Source: Streptomyces sp. NBC_00353 (GTDB lineage: Bacteria; Actinomycetota; Actinomycetes; Streptomycetales; Streptomycetaceae). From it: 64,000 nucleotides of DNA. The notes beneath the pieces were generated by a model. The model saw only the letters and a program-made list of their open reading frames with translations. It was not told where the DNA came from and ran no database searches. The position numbers and the translations under genes were made by a program. Of the stretch, positions 19,879-29,346 are shown piece after piece (the stretch's first letter is position 1; every line of letters begins with the position of its first letter). The stretch covers positions 6,507,501-6,571,500 of the forward strand of contig NZ_CP107985.1 of the NCBI RefSeq assembly GCF_036108815.1, written 5' to 3'.

Positions 19879-20040
19879 ATGACCGCCCCGGCCTTCCCCA
19901 CCGCGCCCCGGTACGAGATCCGCGCCCGGCGCACCGCCTCCACGGTCACCGTCCACCAGGCGTACACACCGTTCATCGGGCTGCCTGCCGCCCGTGACGG
20001 CCGCTTTCCCACTGCCCGGAAGCGCGACCGCATGACATGA
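19879..20040 (+). pseudogene. DUF4291 family remnant (C-terminally truncated)
   Basis: The 53-residue frame from ATG 19879 ends with stop TGA at 20040. Its segments RYEIRARRTASTVTVHQAYT and FPTARKRDRMT match the N-terminal signature of DUF4291 proteins (YEIRAxxDxxTIxVYQAYSxxIA...F...RMTWIKPSFLWMMYR). It stops exactly after RMT, before the conserved WIKPSFLW block, and no continuation appears in the other frames. There is no good ribosome site. It is best read as a decayed fragment in the 479-bp gap between mmsA and the kinase gene. The rest of this gap shows only the mmsA terminator. Confidence 0.6.
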
Positions 20041-20175
20041 GTCGTCAAGGCGCGTTCACAGCCCCTTTCGGTGCCTGGAGAGAGGCCATCCGCGCCGTTG
20101 CGGGCCTGGTCGGCGATCTCGCGGCCACTCGATGACCACCGCTGACGTCGTGTGGTCGATTGATATCGTCCGCGA

Positions 20176-21069
20176 ATGACCAGTCGCAGCCGCGACCGCG
20201 TCGCAGACGTCCGCAGCGTCGTGATCGCGCACATGCCCGACTACCAGGTCGACTCCGTCGTGCAGCTCGGCGAGGGCCTGGACAACCTGGCGTACGAGGT
20301 GAACGGTGAGCTGATCGTGCGCTTCAGCAAGGAGCCCGACCTGGCACGGCGGGCCGCTCTGCTGAACCACGAGGCCCGCGTGCTTGCTGCCGTCGCCGAC
20401 GTTTCGCCGCTGCCCGTGCCCCAGCCGACGTTCACGGTCGCGGAGCAGGGTTGTCTGGCCTACTTCAAGCTTCCCGGCGTGCCACTGGTGGGTATGCCGC
20501 GGCACCAGCGATCGGCTCACGGCACGTCGATCGGCGCCACGCTTGGCGAGCTGCTCACTGCGCTGCATGCTGTTGCGATCGATCGGATGGCGGTGGAAAC
20601 GGACCACCAGCCGGTGGCCGAGTGGCGACATGAGGCCATGGAGAACTATGTGACGGTGGCCGGGCAGGTACCGGCGGCGCAGCGCCGATCCGTCGAAGCG
20701 TTCCTGGACGCCGCACCACCGCACGATGGCTGCACCCCGACGTTCTCCCACAACGATCTGGGGATCGAACACGTTCTCGTCGACCCGGTCGCATGGACGG
20801 TGACCGGCATCATCGACTGGAGTGATGCCGCCGTCGTCGATCCGGCTTGCGACTTCGGGCTGCTCTACCGCGATCTCGGCCCCGCGGCCACCCGCGCCGC
20901 CATCAGCACCTATCGAACCGACGCCAACGACGTCGCGGCTCTCAGCGAGCGCGCCGTGTTCTATGCCAGGTGCAGTGTCTTCGAGGATCTGGCATACGGC
21001 ATCGAGACGGAACAAGGCAGATACGTCGACAAGAGCCTTGCCGCGATGGAGTGGCTGTTTCCGTCATAG
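20176..21069 (+). CDS. Aminoglycoside-phosphotransferase-fold kinase
   Basis: A 297-residue protein of the APH/choline kinase family. The catalytic loop FSHNDLGIEHVLVD (Brenner-type HxDxxxxN) and the metal-binding Asp in GIIDWSDAAVVDPACDFG are intact, and an N-terminal lobe with GEGLDNLAYEVN binds ATP. Such proteins phosphorylate small hydroxyl substrates including aminoglycosides, macrolides or metabolites. Nothing here shows resistance function. It stands alone, facing a terminator shared with the next gene. Its GC is slightly lower than the neighbours', so local acquisition is possible. Confidence 0.85.
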   Translation: MTSRSRDRVADVRSVVIAHMPDYQVDSVVQLGEGLDNLAYEVNGELIVRFSKEPDLARRAALLNHEARVLAAVADVSPLPVPQPTFTVAEQGCLAYFKLPGVPLVGMPRHQRSAHGTSIGATLGELLTALHAVAIDRMAVETDHQPVAEWRHEAMENYVTVAGQVPAAQRRSVEAFLDAAPPHDGCTPTFSHNDLGIEHVLVDPVAWTVTGIIDWSDAAVVDPACDFGLLYRDLGPAATRAAISTYRTDANDVAALSERAVFYARCSVFEDLAYGIETEQGRYVDKSLAAMEWLFPS

Positions 21070-21154
21070 CCGCCTCATCTCGACCGAGCCGCCAGGGACA
21101 TCAACCCGCCGGGAGGGAACCAGCACCCCCAATGATGCAAGGAATCGGGCTATG

Positions 21155-21187
21155 AACGCCGCTTGACATGGATCATCAAGCGGCGTT
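21155..21187. terminator. Bidirectional terminator
   Basis: A perfect 12-bp stem AACGCCGCTTGA/TCAAGCGGCGTT (21155-21166, 21176-21187) with a 9-nt loop, between two convergent genes and ending in T residues on the + strand. Confidence 0.88.
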
Positions 21188-21196
21188 GACAGACCT

Positions 21197-22633
21197 TTAA
21201 AGTCCCAGCACCTCGCCGTACTTGATGGCCCCGTGGGGCAGTGCGAAGCCGAACGGGGTCAGCGACTTGCCCAGCGGGTACGTCTCCTCGGTGCTGCTCG
21301 GCGCGAACCAGACGCCACCGGACCTGGGCTCACCGGCGTTCTCCCCGGGCGCGCTCACCGCGGTGTCCCACAGTCCGTCGCGGTTGTAGTCGCCGACGGC
21401 CACCTGGGCGCCGAAGCGGTCGCCGGCCTCGGCCGTGCCGGGCATGTTCGTGGTGCTCTGGCTGCGGGCCCGACCGCCGTAGAGGCCGTGCTCCGTGCCG
21501 TTCATGGTGACGTACCCGCCCGCGTCCTTGACGGTGCCCACGTCCTCGCCGGGCACGCCGACCACCAGTTCCGGACGGCTGTCGCCGTTCAGGTCGCCCG
21601 CGGCCAGCGCGGCGCCGAAGTCGTCGCCCTCCTCTGCGGTGCCGCCGACCTCCGGGTTCGACTGGGTGATGCACTCGCTCTCGGTGCCGAAGTTCGCGGT
21701 CTTCGAGCCCTTGAGCAGGAGCACCGCACCGCCGAGCCGGTCCTCGCAATGCGTGGTCTCCGACTCGGGGTTGGGCTGTACGAGGCCGACCGCGAGGTCG
21801 TCCGTGCCGTCCCGGTCGAAGTCGGCGGCGGCGAGCGAGCTGCCCCGGTCGGCGTCGGCGTACCACTGGGCCGGCTTGGCCTGGTCGTCCCAGCGCGTGA
21901 TGAAGGTGCCGGAGTCCTCCGTGCCCTGCCAGGTGGCGGCGAGGTCGTCCCGGCCGTCGCCGTCGAAATCGCCGGTTGCCAGGTCGCGGGTGGCGCCGCC
22001 CATGCTGTAGCGGCGCAGGGTGGTGGTGGTTACGGGGGCCGCGGTGAGCGGGCCCGGGCGGAACCGAAGCGAGCCGCTCTCCTCGCTGTTCTCGCCGTAC
22101 GCGAGGTCGGTGTCGCCGTCGCCGTCGTAGTCGCCCGTGGCGATGGTGCGGCCGATGCTGCTGAACTCGCCCGTGCCCCTGGCCACGGTGGTGCCCTTGA
22201 CGTTCCACCCCGAGCCGTCCAGGACGGTGATGGTGCCCTCGTCCTTGAGCTGGTCGGAGGTGAGCGACTCGCCGCTCGCGCCGACGACGAGCTCGAAGAC
22301 GCCGTCGCCGTTCACGTCGACGGGTGCCACGGAGGACCCGAAGCGGTCGCCCGCCTCGGGCGTGCCGGGTATGCCGGCCTCAGCCTGGCTGATGACACCG
22401 GTGGACTGGCTCGGGCTCTGCGGGCCGCCATAGATCACGCTGATGTAGCCGGCCTTGGCCTTGCCGTTCACCGTGGCGTTGGGCATGCCGACCGCGATGT
22501 CCGCGTATCCGTCGCCGTTGAAGTCGAACCGCGGAGTCGTTGCAGCCGCGGCGCTCCCGGCGAGTGGCAGGGTCAGACCGGCGACGGTGAGGGCCGCTGC
22601 GGCGGCGGTGACGGCCAGGGTGCGTGAACGCAC
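21197..22633 (-). CDS. Secreted FG-GAP/VCBS repeat beta-propeller protein
   Basis: A 478-residue exported protein. The signal peptide spans about residues 1-32 (cleavage near SAAAATTP). At least seven calcium-loop repeats follow, of the form DxNGDGxxDLAVG: DFNGDGYADIAVG, DVNGDGVFELVVG, DYDGDGDTDLAYG, DFDGDGRDDLAATW, DFDRDGTDDLAVG, DLNGDSRPELVVG and DYNRDGLWDTAVS. They indicate an integrin-alpha-like seven-bladed propeller. There is no catalytic domain; a binding or adhesion role outside the cell is inferred. The GTG at 22633 follows GGGAG; the frame stays open upstream but only this start gives a signal peptide. Confidence 0.9.
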   Translation of the reverse strand: MRSRTLAVTAAAAALTVAGLTLPLAGSAAAATTPRFDFNGDGYADIAVGMPNATVNGKAKAGYISVIYGGPQSPSQSTGVISQAEAGIPGTPEAGDRFGSSVAPVDVNGDGVFELVVGASGESLTSDQLKDEGTITVLDGSGWNVKGTTVARGTGEFSSIGRTIATGDYDGDGDTDLAYGENSEESGSLRFRPGPLTAAPVTTTTLRRYSMGGATRDLATGDFDGDGRDDLAATWQGTEDSGTFITRWDDQAKPAQWYADADRGSSLAAADFDRDGTDDLAVGLVQPNPESETTHCEDRLGGAVLLLKGSKTANFGTESECITQSNPEVGGTAEEGDDFGAALAAGDLNGDSRPELVVGVPGEDVGTVKDAGGYVTMNGTEHGLYGGRARSQSTTNMPGTAEAGDRFGAQVAVGDYNRDGLWDTAVSAPGENAGEPRSGGVWFAPSSTEETYPLGKSLTPFGFALPHGAIKYGEVLGL

Positions 22634-22982
22634 GGGGAACTCCCGTAGTCGAAGGGGGCAATGAGAGCGAAGGTTCTCGGAGATGTGACTCACGAGGTGT
22701 ACGAAGGGTTGTGTGAAGGTGGCGGAACACGACTCGGGACTCGCCGTCCACGCGGGCACCATCCCATCGGGGGTGGCCGGTCCGACGAGGCGGCGGCGCT
22801 GCTCCCGGCCGAGTCGCCCTACCTCACGGACATCACGCCCCCGACCGGCTGAACCACCCCGAACTCCCCGGATCGCTGCCCCGGTGGCTGCTCCCACCGA
22901 CGCGGCCTGGCATCCTGCACGGATCCGCCGGACCTTCGACCGTGGAGGCCGGCTCAAGGCAGCGGGACAGAGGGAGACAGCC
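22634..22982. other. Divergent intergenic region, no gene seen
   Basis: This 349-bp region separates the leftward FG-GAP gene and the rightward MDMPI gene. Open frames cross it on both strands but show no start signals, domain matches or coherent codon bias. It presumably holds both promoters; I could not assign -35/-10 boxes. Confidence 0.45.
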
Positions 22983-23801
22983 GTGGAACCAACGCCTGCC
23001 CGGGAGCGGCGAGACGCGCTTCCCGAGGGACTTGCCGAGGCGATACACGACACCGCCGAGGAGATAGCGGCGTTGCTGCGCGGCCGGACGGACACGGGCA
23101 TCCCGGTCCCCGGATCCAGCTGGACCCTCGGTGAGGCGGCAGCCCACCTGGCGCAGGCCAATGAGCTGATGGCCGATATCGCGGCCGGTCAGGAACGCCC
23201 GTACGGGGACGGTACGCCGCAGAGCCTGGCGGCGGCCAACGAGCGCTCCCTCGCCGGGTTCGGCGAGCGTGGAGCCGATCCGCTCGCCGAGATGATCGTG
23301 GCGCAGGCCGACGCCTTCCTCGCGGCGGCGGAGCAGCGCCCGTTGGACGAGACCGTGATCACCCCTCTGAGCTCGATGGATGTGGCCACCCTCGGCTCGT
23401 ACCTGCTCACGCACATGCTCGGCCACGGTTACGATCTCGCCCGCGCGGTGGGCCGTCCGCACATGCTCGACGGCGCCCGGGTCGAGCTCTCCATGCCCTT
23501 CATGATCACAAGCATGCCGCGGGTGGTCGCCTCCGCCGCTGCCGGACTGAACGCGCGCTTCGCGATCCGCCTGCGGGGTGGACAGCGCTTCGGTGCGACC
23601 TTCACCGACGGAGCGCTGACCGTCAGCCCGGGGCCGTTGAGCCGCCCGGACTGCACCATCCTCATCGAACCGGTCACCTTCCTGCTGATCGCGCTCGGCC
23701 GCTGCGATCCGTGGGGCGCCATGGCCCGCGGCCGCGTGCTCGCCTGGGGCCGCAAGCCCTGGATGGCCCCTCGTTTCCCGTCCTTGTTCACGGCGCCCTG
23801 A
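22983..23801 (+). CDS. Mycothiol-dependent maleylpyruvate isomerase-fold protein
   Basis: A 272-residue protein with an N-terminal DinB-like MDMPI domain and a C-terminal SCP2-like domain. The metal site is drawn from WTLGEAAAHLAQANEL and the conserved LTHMLGHGYDLARAVG (two His). The SCP2-like segment contains FGATFTDGALTVSPG and PDCTILIEPVTFLLIALGR. Relatives use mycothiol, the actinobacterial thiol, to isomerise or detoxify small molecules; the substrate here is unknown. The GTG at 22983 follows AGGGAG. Monocistronic. Confidence 0.85.
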   Translation: MEPTPARERRDALPEGLAEAIHDTAEEIAALLRGRTDTGIPVPGSSWTLGEAAAHLAQANELMADIAAGQERPYGDGTPQSLAAANERSLAGFGERGADPLAEMIVAQADAFLAAAEQRPLDETVITPLSSMDVATLGSYLLTHMLGHGYDLARAVGRPHMLDGARVELSMPFMITSMPRVVASAAAGLNARFAIRLRGGQRFGATFTDGALTVSPGPLSRPDCTILIEPVTFLLIALGRCDPWGAMARGRVLAWGRKPWMAPRFPSLFTAP

Positions 23802-23924
23802 GAAACACGCGTCCGGCATACCGCGTACGGAGTACGGCGGGGGAGGAGCGTACGTCTCAAGGAGGCTCGGCAGTTCCCCCTTTCGGCAGCCCGGGAGCGC
23901 GGGACGGGCGCTTAGGGTCGATGT

Positions 23925-26681
23925 ATGCAGACCCCTGACTCCCGATGGCGCCGATGGTCCCGCGGACGCGGCCGGTGGGCGGCGGCCCTGGCCGCGCTCG
24001 TCGTGCTGGCGGGCGCCGGCACCTGGACCGCGGCGGCCGACGACAGCGCGCCCGCGGTGCACCGCGAGGACCGGATGATGCGGGTGGACGGGGTGTCGAT
24101 CGACACCTCGTACTTCACGTCCGGGGGTTCGCAGCGCCGGCCCGCCGTGCTGATAGGGCACGGCTTCGGCGGCTCCAAGAACGATGTGCGGGCGCAGGCC
24201 GAGAAGTTGGCCGGTGCCGGTTACGCCGTTCTGACCTGGTCGGCCCGCGGGTTCGGGAAGTCCGGCGGGGAGATCTCGCTCAACGCACCCGGCCGCGAGG
24301 TCAAGGACGTGTCCGGGCTGATCGACTGGCTGGCGCGCAGGCCCGAGGTGCAGCTGGACGGCAAGGGCGACCCGCGCGTCGGCGTCACCGGTGCCTCGTA
24401 CGGTGGCGCGGTCTCGCTCCTCGCCGCCGGGCACGACAAGCGCGTCGACGCCATCGCACCGGTCATCACATACTGGAACCTTGCCGACGCGCTGTTCCCC
24501 GACGGGGTCTTCAAGAAGCTCTGGGCGGGGATCTTCATCACCTCGGGCGGCGGCTGCGACAGGTTCGAGAAGCAGCTGTGTGACATGTACGAACGGGTCG
24601 CCGTCTCCGGGAAGCCGGACGCCGCCGCCCGTGCCCTGCTGACCGACCGCTCCCCGTCCGCCGTCGGCGACCGCATCAAGGTGCCCGCGCTCATCGTGCA
24701 GGGACAGACCGACTCCCTCTTCCCGCTCGGCCAGGCCGATGCGATGGCACGCACCATCAGCGGCAACGGTGCACCCGTCTCCGTCGACTGGATCGCGGGC
24801 GGGCACGACGGCGGGGACCTGGAGAGCGGTCGGGTCGAGAACCGGATCGGGTCATGGTTCGACCGGTACCTGAAGGAGGACAAGGGCGTCGACACCGGGC
24901 CCGGCTTCCGCGTCACCCGTACCGGAGGCATCGACTCCACCGATGGGGCCGCCCTCCAGCGCGGCGCGAGCAGCGACCACTACCCGGGGCTGTCGAGCGG
25001 CGCCAGGCAGATCGCGCTCACGGGCACGGGAGGCCGACAGGAGATCACCGGCCTGGGCGGGGGCAGCGGTCAGGGCGGCACACAGGACGACGCGAGCGGC
25101 AGAGCACAGGACAGCGCCTCCGCCGGTCCGCGGACGCAGGCCTTCCGGAACCCGGCCGGCGCCAACCCGCCCGCCATCTCCGCCGTCCCGGGCGTCGGCG
25201 GCGGACTCGCCCAGCTCTCCACCCTCGGCGTCGGACTCTCGCTCGACTTCCCCGGCCAGTACGCCCGTTTCGACTCCGCCCCCCTCGGCACATCGATGCG
25301 TATCACCGGATCACCCACCGTCCGTGTGAAGGTGACGGCCGGACAGGGTGATGCGGTGCTGTTCGGCAAGGTGTACGACGTGGCGCCGGACGGGCGGCAG
25401 CAGGTGCTGCCCGCCCAGCTCGTCGCCCCCTACCGGATCGCGCCCGCGCAGCAGAACAGGACCGTCGAGCTGACCCTGCCCGCCGTCGACCACGCGCTCG
25501 ACGCCGGACACCGGCTCCGTCTGGTCCTCTCCGCCACCGACCTCGGCTACGCCTCACCGGCCGAGCCGACCACGTACACGGTCTCCCTCGACGGCCCGCT
25601 GGCCGTCCCCACCGCACCCGCGGTGAAGACCGCGTCGGCCGGACTGCCGTGGTGGACCTGGGGACTTCCCGCCGCAGCCGCTGTCATCGCGCTCGCGCTG
25701 CTGCTCACCGCACGCCGCCGCACCGCGACCCCGGCCCCGGACCCGGCGCTCGCCGACGTCCCGCTCCAGATCACCGGCCTGTCCAAGAAGTACGCCAGGT
25801 CCGCCGACAGGTACGCCGTCCAGGACCTGTCCTTCCGGGTCGAGAAGGGCCAGGTCCTCGGACTCCTCGGACCGAACGGGGCGGGGAAGACCACCACCCT
25901 GCGGATGCTGATGGGGCTCATCGGCCCCGACGGCGGCGAGATCCGTGTCTTCGGGCACGCCATCCGGCCGGGTGCGCCCGTGCTGTCCCGGGTCGGGGCG
26001 TTCGTCGAAGGGGCCGGCTTCCTGCCGCACCTGTCCGGGCGGGCCAACCTGGAGCTGTACTGGCAGGCCACCGGACGCCCCGCCGAGGACTCGCACATCG
26101 AGGAGGCCCTGAAGATCGCCGGACTCGGCGACGCGCTGGCCCGCGCGGTGCGGACGTACTCGCAAGGCATGCGGCAGCGGCTCGCCATCGCCCAGGCCAT
26201 GCTGGGCATGCCGGACCTCCTCATCCTCGACGAGCCGACCAACGGCCTCGACCCGCCCCAGATCCGCGAGATGCGGGACGTGATGATCCGGTACGCGGCC
26301 GGGGGCCGGACCGTCATCGTCTCCAGCCATCTCCTCTCCGAGGTCGAACAGTCCTGCACCCACCTGGTGGTCATGGACCGTGGCCGGCTTGTCCAGGCGG
26401 GCCCGGTCGCCGAGATCACCGGCTCCGGCGACACGCTGCTGATCAGCACCGCGGCAGAGGTCGCCGAACCGCTGGTGGACAAGGTCGCCGCGCTGCCCGG
26501 TATCGGCTCCGCGGTCCGTACGGACGACGGGCGCGGGCTGCTCGTACGGCTCGACGGAGCCGCCTCGTCCTCCGCGCTGATCGCCGAACTCGTCCGGCTC
26601 GACGTGCCGTTGACCGGTGTCGGACCGCACCGCCGCCTGGAGGACGCGTTCCTCACCCTGATCTCCGGAGGCTCCGCATGA
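23925..26681 (+). CDS. S15-type alpha/beta hydrolase fused to ABC transporter ATPase
   Basis: A 918-residue fusion. Residues about 15-38 form a signal/anchor helix. Residues about 45-560 match the X-Pro dipeptidyl-peptidase (S15)/CocE group: nucleophile Ser in TGASYGG (about 158), Asp in QGQTDSLFP (about 262), His in AGGHDGG (about 294) and a C-terminal jelly-roll domain. A helix at about 573-597 (GLPWWTWGLP...LLLTA) crosses the membrane. Residues about 610-918 are a complete ABC ATPase: Walker A GPNGAGKTT (about 649), signature YSQGMRQR and Walker B LLILDEPTNGLDP. So an extracellular hydrolase is tethered to a cytoplasmic ATPase. It overlaps the permease gene by ATGA. Coupling of hydrolysis to transport is inferred. 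Confidence 0.9.
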   Translation: MQTPDSRWRRWSRGRGRWAAALAALVVLAGAGTWTAAADDSAPAVHREDRMMRVDGVSIDTSYFTSGGSQRRPAVLIGHGFGGSKNDVRAQAEKLAGAGYAVLTWSARGFGKSGGEISLNAPGREVKDVSGLIDWLARRPEVQLDGKGDPRVGVTGASYGGAVSLLAAGHDKRVDAIAPVITYWNLADALFPDGVFKKLWAGIFITSGGGCDRFEKQLCDMYERVAVSGKPDAAARALLTDRSPSAVGDRIKVPALIVQGQTDSLFPLGQADAMARTISGNGAPVSVDWIAGGHDGGDLESGRVENRIGSWFDRYLKEDKGVDTGPGFRVTRTGGIDSTDGAALQRGASSDHYPGLSSGARQIALTGTGGRQEITGLGGGSGQGGTQDDASGRAQDSASAGPRTQAFRNPAGANPPAISAVPGVGGGLAQLSTLGVGLSLDFPGQYARFDSAPLGTSMRITGSPTVRVKVTAGQGDAVLFGKVYDVAPDGRQQVLPAQLVAPYRIAPAQQNRTVELTLPAVDHALDAGHRLRLVLSATDLGYASPAEPTTYTVSLDGPLAVPTAPAVKTASAGLPWWTWGLPAAAAVIALALLLTARRRTATPAPDPALADVPLQITGLSKKYARSADRYAVQDLSFRVEKGQVLGLLGPNGAGKTTTLRMLMGLIGPDGGEIRVFGHAIRPGAPVLSRVGAFVEGAGFLPHLSGRANLELYWQATGRPAEDSHIEEALKIAGLGDALARAVRTYSQGMRQRLAIAQAMLGMPDLLILDEPTNGLDPPQIREMRDVMIRYAAGGRTVIVSSHLLSEVEQSCTHLVVMDRGRLVQAGPVAEITGSGDTLLISTAAEVAEPLVDKVAALPGIGSAVRTDDGRGLLVRLDGAASSSALIAELVRLDVPLTGVGPHRRLEDAFLTLISGGSA

Positions 26682-27553
26682 GTGCCGCAGTCGATGTCAC
26701 CGACGCCGCCGAAGCCCGCGGATACCGGGCGCGGCACACCCTGCCGCTGCGCGTCGAGGCCGTAAGACAGCTGCGCAGGCGACGCACCCTGCTGATGGGC
26801 GGGGTGCTGGCGGCCCTCCCGTTCATCCTGATCATCGCGTTCGCGATCGGCGGCACACCGGACTCCCGGGGTGGCGGCGACCGGCTCACGCTGATGGACA
26901 CGGCGACCGCGTCCGCTGCGAACTTTGCCGCGACCTGCCTGTTCGTCTCCGCCGGGTTCCTGCTCGTCGTGCCGGTGGCGCTGTTCTGCGGGGACACCGT
27001 CGCCTCGGAGGCCAGCTGGTCGTCGCTGCGCTATCTGCTGGCGGCGCCCGTCCCCCGGGCCAGGCTGCTGTGGAGCAAACTCGTCGTGGCACTCGGCTTC
27101 AGCCTGGCCGCGATGGTGCTGCTGCCACTCGTCGCTCTGGCCGCGGGAGCCGCCGCGTACGGCTGGGGGCCACTCCAGCTCCCCACCGGCGGCGCGCTGG
27201 CGGCCGGCGACACCGTGCCCCGGCTCGCGCTCGTCGTCGCGTTCATCTTCGTGTCCCAACTGGTCACTGCCGGGCTGGCGTTCTGGCTGTCGACGAAGAC
27301 CGACGCCCCGCTGGGCGCGGTCGGCGGCGCGGTCGGGCTGACCATCGTCGGCAATGTGCTCGACGCCGTCACCGCACTCGGTTCCTGGCGCGAATTCCTT
27401 CCCGCGCACTGGCAGTTCGCCTGGGCGGACGCGCTCCAGCCCGACCTGGAGTGGGGCGGCATGGCAAAGGGCGCGGCGATCTCGGTGACGTACGCCCTGA
27501 TCCTGTTCGCTTTCGCCTTCCGGGGGTTCAGTCGTAAGGACATCGTGTCCTGA
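26678..27553 (+). CDS. ABC-2 type transporter permease
   Basis: A 291-residue membrane protein with about six hydrophobic helices, among them GVLAALPFILIIAFAIG, FVSAGFLLVVPVALFCG and a C-terminal ISVTYALILFAFAF. It resembles ABC-2/CcmB-like permeases. Its ATG overlaps the stop of the hydrolase-ATPase fusion (ATGA), so the two form one transporter, probably an exporter. The soluble N-terminal 35 residues are basic and cytoplasmic. The substrate is not evident. Confidence 0.88.
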   Translation: MSAAVDVTDAAEARGYRARHTLPLRVEAVRQLRRRRTLLMGGVLAALPFILIIAFAIGGTPDSRGGGDRLTLMDTATASAANFAATCLFVSAGFLLVVPVALFCGDTVASEASWSSLRYLLAAPVPRARLLWSKLVVALGFSLAAMVLLPLVALAAGAAAYGWGPLQLPTGGALAAGDTVPRLALVVAFIFVSQLVTAGLAFWLSTKTDAPLGAVGGAVGLTIVGNVLDAVTALGSWREFLPAHWQFAWADALQPDLEWGGMAKGAAISVTYALILFAFAFRGFSRKDIVS

Positions 27554-27692
27554 CCTTGATGTTCCGAGGCGATTCGCGGCCTTCGCGCCCGCCGTTGCCG
27601 CATCGAGATTCATCCGCAACGTCTTCGTCTGCTCCTTGACGCCGTCCCGAACGTCACATTCACAAGTGCTGACACGACGTTGGGGGCAGGGA

Positions 27693-29306
27693 ATGGAACG
27701 CCGGACGTACAGAGGGACATACGCAAGGACGTTGGGTCTGCTTCTGGTGGGCGGGGTGCTGCTCACCGGCTGCGGGGGCGGGGGGAGCACGAACGACTCG
27801 GCGGTCGACCGCGCGAGCGGTAAGCGAGGGACGAGCGAGGGCGGCCAGGTCGCGCCCGCGCCGGCCCCCGGCGCGTCGGACGACGGCGCGCAGAACGCGG
27901 AGGACGGGCGGCAGAAGCCCGTGGCGCCGGACTATCTGTCCACGTTCGCACTGGACGTGGACACCGCCAGTTACGGGTACGCGCGCCGCAAGCTCGCCGA
28001 CGGCGAACTGCCGGGAGCGGAGACCGTACGGCCCGAGGAGTTCGTCAACAGCTTCCGCCAGGGCTACCGTCGGCCGGCCGGCAACGGCTTCTCGGTGACG
28101 GTCGACGGAGCCCGGACGGACACCGGCGAGGGAGACGGTGCGCGGGCCGGCGACTGGTCGCTCGTACGCGTCGGTCTGGCCACCCGCGTCGCGGACGAGC
28201 ACGGCGAACGCCCGGCCGCCGCGCTCACCTTCGTGGTCGACATCTCCGGCTCGATGGCCGAACCCGGCCGCCTCGACCTGGTGAAGAAGTCCCTCGCCCT
28301 CCTCACCGACGAACTCCGCGACGACGACTCCGTCTCCCTGGTCACCTTCAGCGACGAGGCGAAGACCCTGCTGCCGATGACCCGGCTGCGGGACCACCGC
28401 GGAAGGATCCACGACGCCGTCGACTCCATGGAACCCACCGACTCCACCAATGTGGAGGCAGGCATCCGGCGCGGCTACGAGGAGGCGGTCGACGGCCATC
28501 GCGAAGGCGCCAACAACCGGGTCGTCCTGCTCTCCGACGCCCTCGCCAACACCGGCGAGACCGACGCCGACGCCATCCTCGAACGGATCGACGCCGCCCG
28601 CCGCGACTACGGCATCACCCTCTTCGGCGTCGGCGTCGGCAGCGACTACGGCGACGAACTGATGGAACGCCTCACCAACAAGGGCGACGGCCACACCACG
28701 TACATCGCCGACGAGGCCCAGGCGCGAAAGGTCTTCGTCGACCAGCTCCCCGCCCACATCGAACTGCGGGCACGCGACGCCAAGGCCCAGGTCGCCTTCG
28801 ACCCGAAGACCGTCCAGCAGTTCAAGCTCATCGGCTACGAGGACCGGAAGGTCGCCGACGACGACTTCCGCGACGACAGCGTGGACGGCGGCGAGATCGG
28901 CCCCGGCCACACGGTGACGGCGCTCTACGCCGTACGGCTCCGCGACGGCGCCGCCGGACATGTGGCGACCGCGACGGTGCGCTGGCTGGACCCGAAGACG
29001 CGGGCGCCGCACGAGCGGTCCGGATCGGTCGAGACCGGCGCGATCGACGGCAGGCTGTGGGGCGGCGACAGCGGCAGGCGCCTCCAGGTGGCCGCGGTGG
29101 CTGCGTACTTCGCGGAGGACCTGCGCGGCGGCAAGCTGCCGGGTCAGCCGGGCCTCGGTGAACTCGCCGATCGGGCATCCGAGTTGGCGACCGACACGGA
29201 GGACAGCTCGGTCCGGAAGCTGGCGACCGCGATCGCCAGGGCGGACGGGCTCAAGGGCGGCAGCGGATCGGACGGCGGGGGACAGCAGGAGGGCGAGATG
29301 GACTGA
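27693..29306 (+). CDS. VWA-domain lipoprotein (YfbK family)
   Basis: A 537-residue predicted lipoprotein. The signal ends in a lipobox LLTGC, then a low-complexity linker. The YfbK-type N-terminal domain follows (FALDVDTASYGYARRKL...EFVNSF), then a von Willebrand factor A domain with the MIDAS site DISGSMAEPGRLDLVKKSL and Asp in LLSDALANTGE. The DUF3520-like C-terminal region contains ATVRWLDPKT. It should act on the outer face of the membrane in Mg-dependent protein contacts. The ATG at 27693 gives the signal peptide. Confidence 0.9.
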   Translation: MERRTYRGTYARTLGLLLVGGVLLTGCGGGGSTNDSAVDRASGKRGTSEGGQVAPAPAPGASDDGAQNAEDGRQKPVAPDYLSTFALDVDTASYGYARRKLADGELPGAETVRPEEFVNSFRQGYRRPAGNGFSVTVDGARTDTGEGDGARAGDWSLVRVGLATRVADEHGERPAAALTFVVDISGSMAEPGRLDLVKKSLALLTDELRDDDSVSLVTFSDEAKTLLPMTRLRDHRGRIHDAVDSMEPTDSTNVEAGIRRGYEEAVDGHREGANNRVVLLSDALANTGETDADAILERIDAARRDYGITLFGVGVGSDYGDELMERLTNKGDGHTTYIADEAQARKVFVDQLPAHIELRARDAKAQVAFDPKTVQQFKLIGYEDRKVADDDFRDDSVDGGEIGPGHTVTALYAVRLRDGAAGHVATATVRWLDPKTRAPHERSGSVETGAIDGRLWGGDSGRRLQVAAVAAYFAEDLRGGKLPGQPGLGELADRASELATDTEDSSVRKLATAIARADGLKGGSGSDGGGQQEGEMD

Positions 29307-29346
29307 CCGCGGGAGATCCCGGAGGGCGGCGAGCCGGGGCGGGCGG

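Noticed and set aside
20041..20175. Possible transposase remnant on the minus strand
   Set aside because: The short frame has no recognisable transposase motif and there are no inverted repeats around it.
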